Below the pieces are notes generated by a model that did not search any database, was not told where the DNA came from, and saw only the letters and a program-made list of their open reading frames with translations. Source: Centipeda infelix ATCC 43532 (GTDB taxonomy: Bacteria; Bacillota; Negativicutes; Selenomonadales; Selenomonadaceae). Taken from it: DNA of 64,000 bases. Made by a program: the position numbers and the translations under genes. The stretch's first letter is position 1, and each line of letters opens with the position of its first letter. The DNA lies in contig NZ_JH376798.1 of the NCBI RefSeq assembly GCF_000234095.1, forward strand, positions 215,424 through 279,423, written 5' to 3'. Positions 25,467-34,006 of the stretch are shown here, piece by piece.

Positions 25467-26429
25467 TCAATTCACAACATTCGTCGGTTTTCCGTCCATA
25501 AATGCCCGCACGTTGTCCGCCGTCATCTGCATGATGCGCTCGCGCGCCTCCTTCGTTGCCCACGAGATATGTGGTGTGATGATGCAGTTCGGTGCATACA
25601 GGAGCGGGTTCTCTGCCGCAATCGGCTCGGACGACGCCACATCGACCGCCGCATAGGCGACCTTGCCGCGCGTGAGTGCCGCTGCGAGATCTTCCTCCAC
25701 GATGAGCTGTCCACGCCCATTGTTGACGATGATGACACCGTCCTTCATCTTTGCAATGTTCGCCGCATTGATGATGCCATCGGTCTCGGGTGTAAGCGGG
25801 CAGTGCAGGAAGATAAAGTCCGATTTCTGAAACAATGTGTCAAGCGGCACATAGTCCGCGAGTGCCCACCCCTCCGCGCGTTCGGAACCACTATAGGCGA
25901 GGACGCGGACATTCATCGCGGAGAGGATGCGTGCGACCGCCTGACCGATACGCCCGAATCCGATGATGCCTGCCGTCTTGCCGCTGACCTCGATGAGAGG
26001 TTTTTGCCAATAGCAGAAATCGATGCTCCGCGTCCATTCGCCCGCGTGCACGGAGCGGTCATGATGTCCCACCTGCGAGCACGCCTCAAGGAGCAGGGCG
26101 ATTGCATACTGTGCGACGTTGTCCGTACCATAGACAGGCACATTCATGACAGGGATATTCTTCTCACGCGCATACGCCGTGTCCACGACGTTATACCCTG
26201 TCGCGAGTACGGCGATGGCACGGAGGTTCGGACACGCGTCGATCACGGTGCGTGTAATCGGGGTCTTGTTCGTGACAGCGATCTCCGCGTCGCCGATGCG
26301 CTCGGCGATCAGCGGCGACTCCGTAAGCGCGGTGCGGTCATAGACCGTCAGCTCACCGAGAACCTCAAGGGGCGACCAGCTGATGTCCCCTGGATTCTCC
26401 GCATAGCCGTCGAGTACCACTATTTTCAT
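25467..26429 (-). CDS. D-2-hydroxyacid dehydrogenase, hydroxypyruvate reductase type
   Basis: A 320-residue NAD(P)-dependent dehydrogenase of the glycerate dehydrogenase group. It shows the nucleotide-binding GFGRIGQAVARIL (about 153-165), the catalytic Arg in VNNGRGQLI (about 233-241), Glu in DVASSEP (about 262) and His in ITPHISW (about 283). It likely interconverts hydroxypyruvate or glyoxylate and glycerate or glycolate. The glycerate kinase at 23812 would carry glycerate onward. Substrate choice is inferred. Confidence 0.85.
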   Translation of the reverse strand: MKIVVLDGYAENPGDISWSPLEVLGELTVYDRTALTESPLIAERIGDAEIAVTNKTPITRTVIDACPNLRAIAVLATGYNVVDTAYAREKNIPVMNVPVYGTDNVAQYAIALLLEACSQVGHHDRSVHAGEWTRSIDFCYWQKPLIEVSGKTAGIIGFGRIGQAVARILSAMNVRVLAYSGSERAEGWALADYVPLDTLFQKSDFIFLHCPLTPETDGIINAANIAKMKDGVIIVNNGRGQLIVEEDLAAALTRGKVAYAAVDVASSEPIAAENPLLYAPNCIITPHISWATKEARERIMQMTADNVRAFMDGKPTNVVN

Positions 26430-26482
26430 CGTATTTCCTCCTGTCGGCGGTTACTATGATTATTTTCAGATATGATGAGGTA

Positions 26483-26657
26483 TGCCTTGCATTGCTCCAA
26501 AGCGAACCCTAGTGAAGCAAGTGAGTAAAGTATGCGTTCTGCCCCCGGCGTACTTCTTTCGTTCAAGCGAAGCGCGTTTAAGAAGTACGCCGGTATTTAG
26601 GCAGATAGGCATACAATCACTTGCGCAACTAAGCGTTCATGTGGAGGATGCAAGGCA
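26483..26657. repeat. F1 palindromic element, copy B
   Basis: Outer arms TGCCTTGCAT / ATGCAAGGCA (perfect), middle arms GAAGCAAGTG / CACTTGCGCAAC, then TTCTGCC / GGCAGA, and a central hairpin CCGGCGTACTTCTT / AAGAAGTACGCCGG. The central arms differ from copy A at both partners of several pairs. It fills most of 26430-26665. Confidence 0.9.
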
Positions 26658-26665
26658 CAGCCCCT

Positions 26666-27520
26666 CTACTCAATATGCAGCGGCTCTTTCTGCGTCGGCG
26701 GCGGGAATACGCGGTCAATCGCGGCACAGTCCTCTGCCGTGAGGTCGAAGGCATCCGCACCCGCATTGCTGACGGCGTGCTCCCGCCGCCCCGTGCGCGG
26801 AATGGCAATCGTATTCCCGTCGCGGATTGCCCATGCGAGTGCGATCTGCGCAGGGGTTGCGCCGTATTTCGCCGCAAGCTCTCCGAGCACGCTGCTCCCG
26901 AGAAGGTCGCAGCCGAGCCGCCCCACCTGCGCGAGCGGGCAATACGCCATCAGTACAACATGATGCGCCCGCATCCACGGGAGGAGGCTGTAGTCAATGC
27001 CGCGCGAGCCCATGTGGTAGAGCACCTGATTCACCGCGCAGTTCGTGCCGCCATCGATCCGCCACAGCTCCTCCATATCCGCAGTATCGAGGTTCGACAC
27101 GCCCCACGCGCGGATCTTGCCCGCTGTACGCGCCTCCTCCATCGCCGCAACCATCTCCACAAGCGGCCGCTCGCCGCGCCAGTGGTAGAGGTAGAGATCG
27201 AGGTAGTCCGTCCCGAGGTGGGAGAGACTGCGATCGAGCGACTGCATGAGCCGCGTGCCGTACGCGTTCGACGGCATGACCTTCGATACGAGAAAGAGCT
27301 TCGCACGGTCATACGGGCGGATCGCCTCGCCGACGAGTGTCTCCGAGCGGCCGTCGCCGTAGTTCTCCGCCGTGTCGAGCAGGGTCATCCCCGCCTCGAT
27401 CCCCGCACGCAGCGCGTCAATCTCGCGTGCCCGTATTTCCTCCGCATCGCCAAGATACCAAGTCCCCTGTCCGAGCGCGGGAACACTCACTCCGTTTGAC
27501 AATGTTACCGTATGTTTCAT
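26666..27520 (-). CDS. Aldo/keto reductase
   Basis: A 284-residue NADPH-dependent TIM-barrel oxidoreductase. It has the catalytic tetrad regions: Asp/Tyr in LLDTAENYGDG (about 48-58), Lys in LVSKVMPSNA (about 77) and His in LYLYHWRGE (about 109). Late phosphate-binding residues lie near IAIPRTGRREH. GGAGG lies 8 bases before the ATG. Physiological substrate unknown; an F1 element is present on each side. Confidence 0.9.
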   Translation of the reverse strand: MKHTVTLSNGVSVPALGQGTWYLGDAEEIRAREIDALRAGIEAGMTLLDTAENYGDGRSETLVGEAIRPYDRAKLFLVSKVMPSNAYGTRLMQSLDRSLSHLGTDYLDLYLYHWRGERPLVEMVAAMEEARTAGKIRAWGVSNLDTADMEELWRIDGGTNCAVNQVLYHMGSRGIDYSLLPWMRAHHVVLMAYCPLAQVGRLGCDLLGSSVLGELAAKYGATPAQIALAWAIRDGNTIAIPRTGRREHAVSNAGADAFDLTAEDCAAIDRVFPPPTQKEPLHIE

Positions 27521-27670
27521 CGCAGCATCCTCCTTATCGTTTAGGAAATAGGGCTGCTCCATCATCCTTCTTTTCCCAATTTTACACGAATTCGCTACAC
27601 AATGGAAGCCTCGGCAAGGTTTGATCTTTATCAAATGTTGTGGGGTATTTTGAAACCGCTTGTATGAATG

Positions 27671-27840
27671 TGGTGCGTCCCCCAAAGCGATCCGTAGTGA
27701 AGCAAGCGGAACAAGGGTGCGTTCTGCCCCCGTCGCACTTCTTCTTACCAGCTGAAGGACCTTTAAGAAGTGCGACGGTATTTTGGCAGATAAGCGCACG
27801 GCCGCTTGCGTAACTCTGTGTTCGCGCGGGGGACACTCCA
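27671..27840. repeat. F1 palindromic element, copy C
   Basis: Outer arms GTCCCCC / GGGGGAC, middle arms CAAGCGG / CCGCTTGCG, TTCTGCC / GGCAGA, and a central hairpin CCGTCGCACTTCTT / AAGAAGTGCGACGG. The loop differs from the other copies (ACCAGCTGAAGGACC). In the gap 27521-27953 I otherwise see only the hairpin at 27892. Confidence 0.88.
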
Positions 27841-27891
27841 CAAGTGGCCACAACTTATGTGATAGAGCCCAAGTGGGTTCCTGTTCGAACC

Positions 27892-27943
27892 AGACAGTCC
27901 GCCTTCGCTGCTGCACAAGTGCAGCAGCGAAGGCGGACTGTCT
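27892..27943. terminator. Perfect 24-bp hairpin
   Basis: A 24-bp perfect stem (27892-27915 with 27920-27943) with a CAAG loop, containing GTCCGCCTTCGCTGCTGC. No T run follows on either strand. It lies 11 bases after the HAD phosphatase stop and could stop or stabilise the PTS operon transcript. Confidence 0.6.
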
Positions 27944-27953
27944 GCTATCAGAA

Positions 27954-28589
27954 TTATGGTTCAATCATGTCAAAACTCTCGGCAATCCAATCGGCGTGGG
28001 AAAGATCCTGATTGCCGGAGTTCGGGTTGTGATAGGCGATGCAGGTCATGCCGGCGGCCTTTGCCGCCGCGATGCCGGCGGCCGCGTCCTCGATCACGGT
28101 ACAGTACGCAGGCACGATGCCGAGAGAGTCCGCTGCTTTGCGGTAGATCACAGGGTCAGGCTTGCTCCGTGGAAGCTCCGCCCCGCTGATGACGGCAGTG
28201 AAGTACGGACGTACACCGAAGCGCCGCAGCACCATCTCAATAATGTTTCGCCCCGTGGAAGAGGCAACGGCGAGCAGATTGCCTTTCGCGTGGAGGCGCG
28301 CAATGAGCTGTACGACGCCAGGGATCGGCACGATGTCGGCAGCATGTGTCAATCGGTCGATGTAGAGCCGGTGCTTGTAGTCTGCGAGATCCTTCCACGT
28401 CAACTCTGTCGGGCAGTCTGCAAGCGCATCGGAGAACAGCTCCTTGCTCGTGCGCCCCGCGTACTGTTCGAGGCGGCATTCCTCAAACGGGATGCCAAAA
28501 TGATGAAAGGTCTCCATCTTCGTCGCCGTGTGAAGCGGCTCGCTGTCGACGATGACGCCGTCCATATCGAAGATAAACGCACGCTTCAT
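27954..28589 (-). CDS. HAD-superfamily phosphatase / beta-phosphoglucomutase-like
   Basis: A 211-residue HAD subfamily IA protein: FDMDGVIVDSEPLH (nucleophile Asp, residues 7-20), a cap domain, AVASSTGRN (motif II, about 110), KPDPVIYRKAA (motif III Lys) and VIEDAAAGIAAAKAAGM (motif IV). It may be a beta-phosphoglucomutase or a sugar phosphatase. The start overlaps the EIIBC stop by ATGA, so it belongs to the PTS operon and probably acts on the imported sugar phosphate or a product of it. Confidence 0.85.
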   Translation of the reverse strand: MKRAFIFDMDGVIVDSEPLHTATKMETFHHFGIPFEECRLEQYAGRTSKELFSDALADCPTELTWKDLADYKHRLYIDRLTHAADIVPIPGVVQLIARLHAKGNLLAVASSTGRNIIEMVLRRFGVRPYFTAVISGAELPRSKPDPVIYRKAADSLGIVPAYCTVIEDAAAGIAAAKAAGMTCIAYHNPNSGNQDLSHADWIAESFDMIEP

Positions 28590-29965
28590 GCCTCTTCCTC
28601 CTCCTTCGGATCCTCAAAGCCGATCACAAGCGCCGCTGCAAAGGTGACGACGGACGAGATGAGCAGGGTAATGAGTGCATATACGATGTAGTTCTCATCC
28701 TCGCTGACCCACATTGCCATGCTGAGCAGGCCCGGCGTGACGTAGATGAAAGCCTTGAGCTTTACGATCCCCGCAAAGAGCGCCGCCGCACCGCTGCCAA
28801 GCATACAAGCGTACATGGGACGCTTCAGCTTCAGGTTGACACCGTACATGGCAGGCTCCGTGATGCCGCCGAGATAGGCGGTCATGCCGGACGAGAAAGC
28901 GAGCGAGCGGAGCTTCTGATTCTTCGTTTTCCATGCAACCGCCATCGCCGCAGCTGCCTGCGCCATGTTCGAGCAGAGTGCCACCACGCGGATGACAGGG
29001 TCAAAGCCCTGCTGCGCGACGAGCATGATGCTGATCGGGCTCAGTGCCTTGTGCATGCCAATGGATACGAGCCACGGATAGAGTGCCGCGAGTACCGCGA
29101 GTGCAAAGCTGCCAAGCAGGCTGTAGACAAACATGCTGCCGTCCGCGATCGCCTGCGAGATAACGTTGCCCACCGGGCCGATGCAGATGAGTGCGAGCGG
29201 CACACTGATGAGCGCGACGAGCATTGGCTCGACAAAGATCTTTACCATTGCAGGCGTAATACGTTTCACTACACGCTCAATGTAGGACATGATCCAGACA
29301 GAGAGCAGCACCGGCACAATCGTCGATGAGTACTTCGCCAGCATGATGGGGATGCCGAAGAAGTCCACGGGGTTCCCCTTCGACACCATCGCCACCCACG
29401 TCGGATGGACCATGGCGAGACCAATGAATGCGCCCATATACTGATTGCAGCCGAACATCTTTGCCGAGGAGAAGCCGATAAAGACAGGCATGAAGTAGAA
29501 GCCCGTATCAAAGATCATGTTGAGAAACACATAGGAAGAGGACGATTTGTCGAGCAAGCCTGTCATCACCAGAACGAGCAGCAGCACCTTGCCCATACCA
29601 CAACCGGCAAGGAGCGGCACAACAGGTGCGATAGAACCTGTGATCGTTCCGAGGATCCTGTTGATGAGCGTTTTCTCCTCGACGGCCTTCGTCTCCGCCT
29701 TGGGTGCCTTCTCCTGCTGCAGCGCAGGTGCAGCGGCGATCAGTGCGGCATAGACACGATCCACATCGTTGCCGATGACAAGCTGGTACTGTCCGCCCTT
29801 CTTCACGAGGCTGAGCACCTCCGGAATCGCCTGTGCCTTCGCATCATCCGCCTTCGCATCATCCTTCAGCGAAAACCGCAGCCGTGTCGCGCAGTGTACA
29901 AGCGACGCAACATTTTCCGGTCCGCCAACGGCAGCCAGAATCTCCGCAGTTAAATTTTCCCGCAT
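28586..29965 (-). CDS. PTS sugar transporter EIIBC, glucose/beta-glucoside family
   Basis: A 459-residue permease. The IIB domain comes first (about 1-85) with the phosphorylated Cys in LVHCATRLRFSL (Cys 25). A charged linker and a IIC domain of about ten helices follow, with FDTGFYFMPVFIGFSSAKMFG and the GGITEPAMYGVNL motif. No IIA domain is attached; a separate IIA gene lies upstream in the same operon. The LicT regulator suggests a beta-glucoside, but no phospho-beta-glucosidase is in the cluster, so the sugar is open. Confidence 0.9.
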   Translation of the reverse strand: MRENLTAEILAAVGGPENVASLVHCATRLRFSLKDDAKADDAKAQAIPEVLSLVKKGGQYQLVIGNDVDRVYAALIAAAPALQQEKAPKAETKAVEEKTLINRILGTITGSIAPVVPLLAGCGMGKVLLLVLVMTGLLDKSSSSYVFLNMIFDTGFYFMPVFIGFSSAKMFGCNQYMGAFIGLAMVHPTWVAMVSKGNPVDFFGIPIMLAKYSSTIVPVLLSVWIMSYIERVVKRITPAMVKIFVEPMLVALISVPLALICIGPVGNVISQAIADGSMFVYSLLGSFALAVLAALYPWLVSIGMHKALSPISIMLVAQQGFDPVIRVVALCSNMAQAAAAMAVAWKTKNQKLRSLAFSSGMTAYLGGITEPAMYGVNLKLKRPMYACMLGSGAAALFAGIVKLKAFIYVTPGLLSMAMWVSEDENYIVYALITLLISSVVTFAAALVIGFEDPKEEEEA

Positions 29966-29974
29966 AATTACCTC

Positions 29975-30805
29975 CTATGAATGAATCAAATTGACCAGAT
30001 GCAGCAGGAGATAACCCTGCTCACCGTTTGTGATCTTCTTGCCTGTTTCCTCCTCGAGATAGGCAGCAATCTGCTGCACACATGCGTAGGCGTCCTTATG
30101 CTCACTCTTTCCCCATGTGTAAAAGTAGCTCTTCTCCTGCACCACCGTCTCGGCCGTCACCAGCGTCCAGAGAAAGAGCTGCAGGTGCCGCAAAAGGCGA
30201 TCGTAGGGAAGGCCCTTCTTCCGATAGGCCTCCGGAAAAGCTGCCTCAATAATCGCGAGGATGTCCCGTATCATGCGCGTCACTTTCATCGTGTCAACCA
30301 TGCGGTGATTCATATATGCATTGACGATATGAAGTGTAATAAATCCAATCTCATCCTCCGAGATCGTGACATCAAGGAAGCGCCGAATGATCGGCACCGC
30401 AAGCTGCGCAAGACGAAATTCCTCGGGATAGAGCAGACGAATCTCGGGCAGCAGCGGATTGACACAGCGCACGCCCGCTTTCTCGCGTGCAAGCGATACG
30501 CTGATATGGTCCGTCAGTGTGAGGTAGATCGCCTCGTCAAGCGGCCGTCCCGCCTCATCCTGAATCACCTTCAGAATGTCCCCTGCGATCTCCAGATAGA
30601 CACTGGGCAGATCGCCGATGATCTCACCGAGCCTGTTCTGCACCTGCTTGTCTTTCAGCACGAAGAGTTTCTCCACGGCCGTTTCCGCGATCGTGTCGCC
30701 GACATGCGCCCCGAAGCCGAGGCCCTTGCCGATGGCCACAACCTCTGCACCGCCCTCGTCGCTGGCCAAGACCACATTGTTGCTGTATACACGCAAAATC
30801 TTCAA
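29975..30805 (-). CDS. licT: BglG/LicT-family transcription antiterminator
   Basis: A 276-residue protein: N-terminal CAT RNA-binding domain (KILRVYSNNVVLASDEGG, then EVVAIGKGLGFGAHVGDTI, residues 2-55), PRD1 and PRD2 with regulatory His in LTDHISVSL, FITLHIVNAYMNH and LLLHLVNL. It binds an RNA antiterminator when its PRDs are suitably phosphorylated by the PTS. Start is TTG with GGAGG 6 bases upstream; no ATG fits the conserved N-terminus. The RAT target is at 31407 upstream of the operon. Confidence 0.92.
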   Translation of the reverse strand: MKILRVYSNNVVLASDEGGAEVVAIGKGLGFGAHVGDTIAETAVEKLFVLKDKQVQNRLGEIIGDLPSVYLEIAGDILKVIQDEAGRPLDEAIYLTLTDHISVSLAREKAGVRCVNPLLPEIRLLYPEEFRLAQLAVPIIRRFLDVTISEDEIGFITLHIVNAYMNHRMVDTMKVTRMIRDILAIIEAAFPEAYRKKGLPYDRLLRHLQLFLWTLVTAETVVQEKSYFYTWGKSEHKDAYACVQQIAAYLEEETGKKITNGEQGYLLLHLVNLIHS

Positions 30806-30829
30806 AGGAAGCCTCCTTCCTTCGCGCAT

Positions 30830-31336
30830 TCAAAAAGAAAATGCCTCCGCCATCGCCGCGACTGTTCTCGACGGCCGCATCTGAAACGGCGGAAAATCCT
30901 TATCGTTTCCTACAACCATGATGACGGTTGAATCGTATCCCGCCTCGCGTATCTTCGCGCGGTCGAACGTCAGGAGCGGGACCCCCACCTGCACCGTCTG
31001 TCCGGCAGATACGAGCGCGTGGAAGCCTGCCCCGTTCATCTCGACCGTATTGAGCCCCACGTGGATGAGCAGTTCCATCCCCGCAGTACTGACAATACCG
31101 ACGGCATGTCCCGTGGGAAACACCATCTTCACCGTTCCGCTCACGGGTGCATAGACTGTGCCGTCCGTGGGGCGAATGGCACAGCCGTTCCCGAGGCTGC
31201 CCGACGCAAACGCCTCATCATCCACCTGTCCCAGAGGGATCAGCTCTCCCTCCACAGGAGCATAGACCACATTTTCCCGCACCTCTTTGGGGTGCTTTGC
31301 CTGCGGTCCCCTTTTGAATATCTGAAGAAAAGACAT
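30830..31336 (-). CDS. PTS EIIA, glucose type (Crr-like)
   Basis: A 168-residue IIA domain with APVEGELIPLGQVDDEAFASG, GTVYAPVSGTVKMVFPTGHA and the active-site His in ELLIHVGLNTVEM (about residue 94). It passes phosphate from HPr to the IIB cysteine, here to the downstream EIIBC which lacks its own IIA. It is the first gene after the RAT/terminator leader. Confidence 0.9.
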   Translation of the reverse strand: MSFLQIFKRGPQAKHPKEVRENVVYAPVEGELIPLGQVDDEAFASGSLGNGCAIRPTDGTVYAPVSGTVKMVFPTGHAVGIVSTAGMELLIHVGLNTVEMNGAGFHALVSAGQTVQVGVPLLTFDRAKIREAGYDSTVIMVVGNDKDFPPFQMRPSRTVAAMAEAFSF

Positions 31337-31361
31337 CCGAAACACGACCTTTCTGTGCAAC

Positions 31362-31413
31362 AAAAAACAGACATCACCGTACGCCTGCGCTCTGCGCAGA
31401 GATCGCGGTAATG
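31362..31413 (-). terminator. Conditional terminator in the PTS leader
   Basis: On the minus strand CATTACCG pairs with CGGTGATG around an inner CTCTGCGCAGAG, followed shortly by TTTTTT (31367-31362). Its 5' arm overlaps the 3' half of the RAT, so the two structures exclude one another. Confidence 0.8.
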
Positions 31414-31432
31414 CCTGCCGAACAGTAACACC
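31407..31432 (-). promoter_or_regulatory. Ribonucleic antiterminator (RAT) for LicT
   Basis: On the minus strand GGTGTTACTG, TTCG, GCAGGCATTACC: the classic BglG/LicT RAT hairpin with its internal-loop pattern. It lies between the promoter and the terminator ahead of EIIA and should be bound by the LicT of the same operon. Confidence 0.88.
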
Positions 31433-31448
31433 TTTGAATCTTACATTT

Positions 31449-31476
31449 ATTATAACGACTTTCTGTGTTTTGTCAA
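31449..31476 (-). promoter_or_regulatory. Promoter of the PTS operon
   Basis: Minus strand TTGACA (31476-31471), 16-base spacer, TATAAT (31454-31449). It lies about 20 bases before the RAT. Confidence 0.85.
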
Positions 31477-31515
31477 TATAAAACTGCCGCTTCGGCAGAG
31501 ATTCGTACCGATGCT

Positions 31516-31544
31516 TTGACATCGGATGTACACCGCCCTATAAT
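31516..31544 (+). promoter_or_regulatory. Consensus promoter of the DUF1653 gene
   Basis: TTGACA (31516-31521), 17-base spacer, TATAAT (31539-31544): a perfect match, 26 bases before the start codon. It diverges from the PTS promoter. Confidence 0.88.
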
Positions 31545-31569
31545 CGGACATAACAGAAGGGAGCAGAAT

Positions 31570-31806
31570 ATGACACGTGAAACACCACAGCACGGCGAGA
31601 TCTGGCGGCACTTCAAGGGCAATCTCTACCGCATCGAGACCGTGGCAGAGCACACGGAGACGGGCGAGCTGCTCGTCATCTATCAGGCACTCTACGGGAC
31701 GTACGGCATCTATGCCCGCCCTCTTGCGATGTTCCTGAGCGCGGTCGACCGTGCGAAATATCCCGACGCATCGCAGGCGTACCGCTTCGAAAAAATTCAT
31801 CCATAA
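31570..31806 (+). CDS. DUF1653 protein
   Basis: A 78-residue protein matching the whole DUF1653 domain: [62 protein letters not shown] lies about 7 bases before the ATG. These small proteins occur alone or fused to other domains; their function is not established. It is monocistronic, with a consensus promoter before it and a terminator after it. Confidence 0.88.
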   Translation: MTRETPQHGEIWRHFKGNLYRIETVAEHTETGELLVIYQALYGTYGIYARPLAMFLSAVDRAKYPDASQAYRFEKIHP

Positions 31807-31813
31807 CGCACAA

Positions 31814-31847
31814 GCCCCCTGACAGCAAACGCTGTCGGGGGACTTTC
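31814..31847 (+). terminator. Intrinsic terminator
   Basis: CCCCCTGACAGC pairs with GCTGTCGGGGG (loop AAAC), followed by ACTTTC. It closes the DUF1653 gene. Confidence 0.78.
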
Positions 31848-31863
31848 ATAAGAACAGAGTGTA

Positions 31864-32028
31864 AAGGAAGCACTGATAAATTCAGCCACGCCATCTTAGC
31901 GCATCTTTTTTGCCCGCTCAATGCCTGCAAATCCTCCACATAGCTTTGGCTATGCGTCCGGTTTGCCTCCTCAATCGGACGAAAAAATCTACGCCGATCT
32001 GACGGACTTCATTTTATCAGCGATTCCT
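31864..32028. repeat. F3 repeat, copy 2
   Basis: About 165 bp between AAGGAAGCACTGATAAATTC and, inverted, AGGAATCGCTGATAAAATG. It ends 3 bases from the stop codon (32032-32034) of the TonB receptor gene. The inner hairpin CATAGCTTTGGCTATG is kept. Confidence 0.88.
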
Positions 32029-32031
32029 AAA

Positions 32032-33984
32032 TCAAAACGCGTAGTTCATACCAATGAGGAAGGAACGTCCGACGGTGTAATAGTTGCCGCTGTTCGTATA
32101 GTCACGGCGATTGAAGAGATTGTCCACATCGAATGTCCCGGTGAGGTCAGGGGTGAAGCGATAGGCGACATGAAGATTCGAGGCAAGCAGATTGCCCGAA
32201 ATTGGCATAAAGCGTACGCGCTCATTACTCGTACTGTTGTAGCCGCGGTCGCCCCAGTAGCTAAGACTGAGTGCCGCCGAGAGGTCGCGGTTCTCGTAGT
32301 TTACGCCGGCAGTCAGCTGATAGCGGCCGAGCGCGCGCACGAAGGGCTGCCCATCCTTGTACTTGCGCTCGGGATTGCCAACGGTAAAACCGGTGTTGAA
32401 CGTGACGTGTGCATCGACATCCTGTGCATAAGACACCTCCAGTCCTGTGTTCTGATAGGATGCTGCGTTCGTCTGGTAACTCCTGCCGTCGCTGCCCTTC
32501 ACACCGACAATCTGATCGCACACATCTGTATGGAACACAGTCGCTGTAAAGCGGCGGCCTTTGCCGTCATACTTGTACCCCACTTCATAGTTCCACCCGG
32601 ACTCCGGTTTCAGATTCGGATTGGGAACCATGACAGCGCTCGCATAGTACAGGTTGCGGAAATTCGGCATACGGAAAAATTTGCCCACACTCGCATAGAC
32701 GGCGCTGTCACGACTGAGGCGCGTGGTCACCTGCAGCTGCGGAAGAAAGGCGTCATAGTCGCCCGCCGAGGACTTCACCCAATCCTGACGCATGCTGACA
32801 ATCGCCGCCGTCACGGGGCTGAGGTCACGATCATACGAGGCAACGAGCGAGTATTCATTCATGCCGTAGCCGCCGAACTTTGCGTAGGGTTTTAGCGTAC
32901 TGTCGCTCTCTGAATACTTTCGATACTTCTGATTCTGATTGACATAGGTCTGCCGCTTCGCCGAAATACCGACGAGCGTCGTACTCACATCGTCCTTCCA
33001 GATCTTCTTCACCTCGGCGCCGTACTGGCGGTGATGGCTCTTCTCCCACTCTACGGTGTTCGGATTCACGATAAACCAATCGGGGTTCGAGATCGAGCGG
33101 AAATTGTAGTACGCACTGCCTGACCACCCCTTTTTATCCTGATAGCCGAAATTCGCAAAATGCTCATCGTCGTCGTACTTGAAATACTTGAGGAGATTCC
33201 CTGCAGCATCGTTGTAATGAATGGAGTGATTCTTGCCGCTGTACATATAGGAGAGGCGCATCTCGTCATTGATCTTGTACGTGAGGTTGACGTGATCCTT
33301 GCGGCTCTTGCCAAATCCGACCATATAGGGGGTCTGTGTCCCGTTGATCTTCAGATTCCCCATAGCATTTGTCAAATTCCCTGTCGTGCCATAGTACGAG
33401 CGGCTGACGGCAATGCCCACCCTGCCGAGGTCGATGGTCGCCGCATAGTCGCGCTGCCCACGATCCCCTGCTGCTACGTGTGCCGAGTTCTTGTACGTCT
33501 GTTTTGTGATGACATTCACGACACCCCCGAACGCCTCCGAGCCATAGAGTACCGCACCGCCTCCCTTCACAATCTCTACACGCTCCACAGCGTCGAGACT
33601 CATCATATCGAGGTGGCTCACGTTATTGAACGAAGCAGGCACGCCATCAATAAGGATGAGCGTCCCATTCTCAACGCCACGCAGGTTTACGCCCGCGTTG
33701 CCCGTGATCCACGTCTGTCCGTCGGGTCCCATATTGGTAAAGTGCACGCCATTCTTGAATTTCAGTGCGGAGATCACATCGCGAGCGCCCGTCTTTTTTA
33801 GTTCCTCCGCCGTGTAGACCACCGTATCGGCAGGCGTGTCGAGTGTCGGCTTCTCATAGCCCTGTGCTGTCACGTTGACCGCAGTCGTCTCATAGCTCTG
33901 CATCTCCCCCTCTGCCGCCTGCACCGCGAGCGGCAGCGTGCAGAATGCACATACCATCCCTGCCATCCATCGTTTCTTTCCCAT
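32032..33984 (-). CDS. TonB-dependent receptor, BtuB-like, of the cobalamin-controlled locus
   Basis: A 650-residue receptor: signal peptide (MGKKRWMAGMVCAFCTLPLA, cleavage near QAA), TonB-box region TTAVNVTAQG, plug with VRG-type RVEIVKGGGAVLYGSEAFGG and VVNVITKQ, and barrel ending FLIGMNYAF. The size and architecture resemble BtuB-type corrinoid receptors. AGGAGG precedes the ATG. It begins 22 bases after the second binding-protein gene, so it is probably the last gene of the transport locus headed by a cobalamin riboswitch. The ligand is inferred from that context. Confidence 0.88.
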   Translation of the reverse strand: MGKKRWMAGMVCAFCTLPLAVQAAEGEMQSYETTAVNVTAQGYEKPTLDTPADTVVYTAEELKKTGARDVISALKFKNGVHFTNMGPDGQTWITGNAGVNLRGVENGTLILIDGVPASFNNVSHLDMMSLDAVERVEIVKGGGAVLYGSEAFGGVVNVITKQTYKNSAHVAAGDRGQRDYAATIDLGRVGIAVSRSYYGTTGNLTNAMGNLKINGTQTPYMVGFGKSRKDHVNLTYKINDEMRLSYMYSGKNHSIHYNDAAGNLLKYFKYDDDEHFANFGYQDKKGWSGSAYYNFRSISNPDWFIVNPNTVEWEKSHHRQYGAEVKKIWKDDVSTTLVGISAKRQTYVNQNQKYRKYSESDSTLKPYAKFGGYGMNEYSLVASYDRDLSPVTAAIVSMRQDWVKSSAGDYDAFLPQLQVTTRLSRDSAVYASVGKFFRMPNFRNLYYASAVMVPNPNLKPESGWNYEVGYKYDGKGRRFTATVFHTDVCDQIVGVKGSDGRSYQTNAASYQNTGLEVSYAQDVDAHVTFNTGFTVGNPERKYKDGQPFVRALGRYQLTAGVNYENRDLSAALSLSYWGDRGYNSTSNERVRFMPISGNLLASNLHVAYRFTPDLTGTFDVDNLFNRRDYTNSGNYYTVGRSFLIGMNYAF

Positions 33985-34006
33985 AATGTCCTCCTAAAAT
34001 ATATTC

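Noticed and set aside
27860-27895. tRNA-like T-arm (GGGTTCCTGTTCGAACC)
   Set aside because: The stem and loop do not give a proper 5-bp/7-base T-arm, and no D-arm, anticodon arm or acceptor stem could be built around it.
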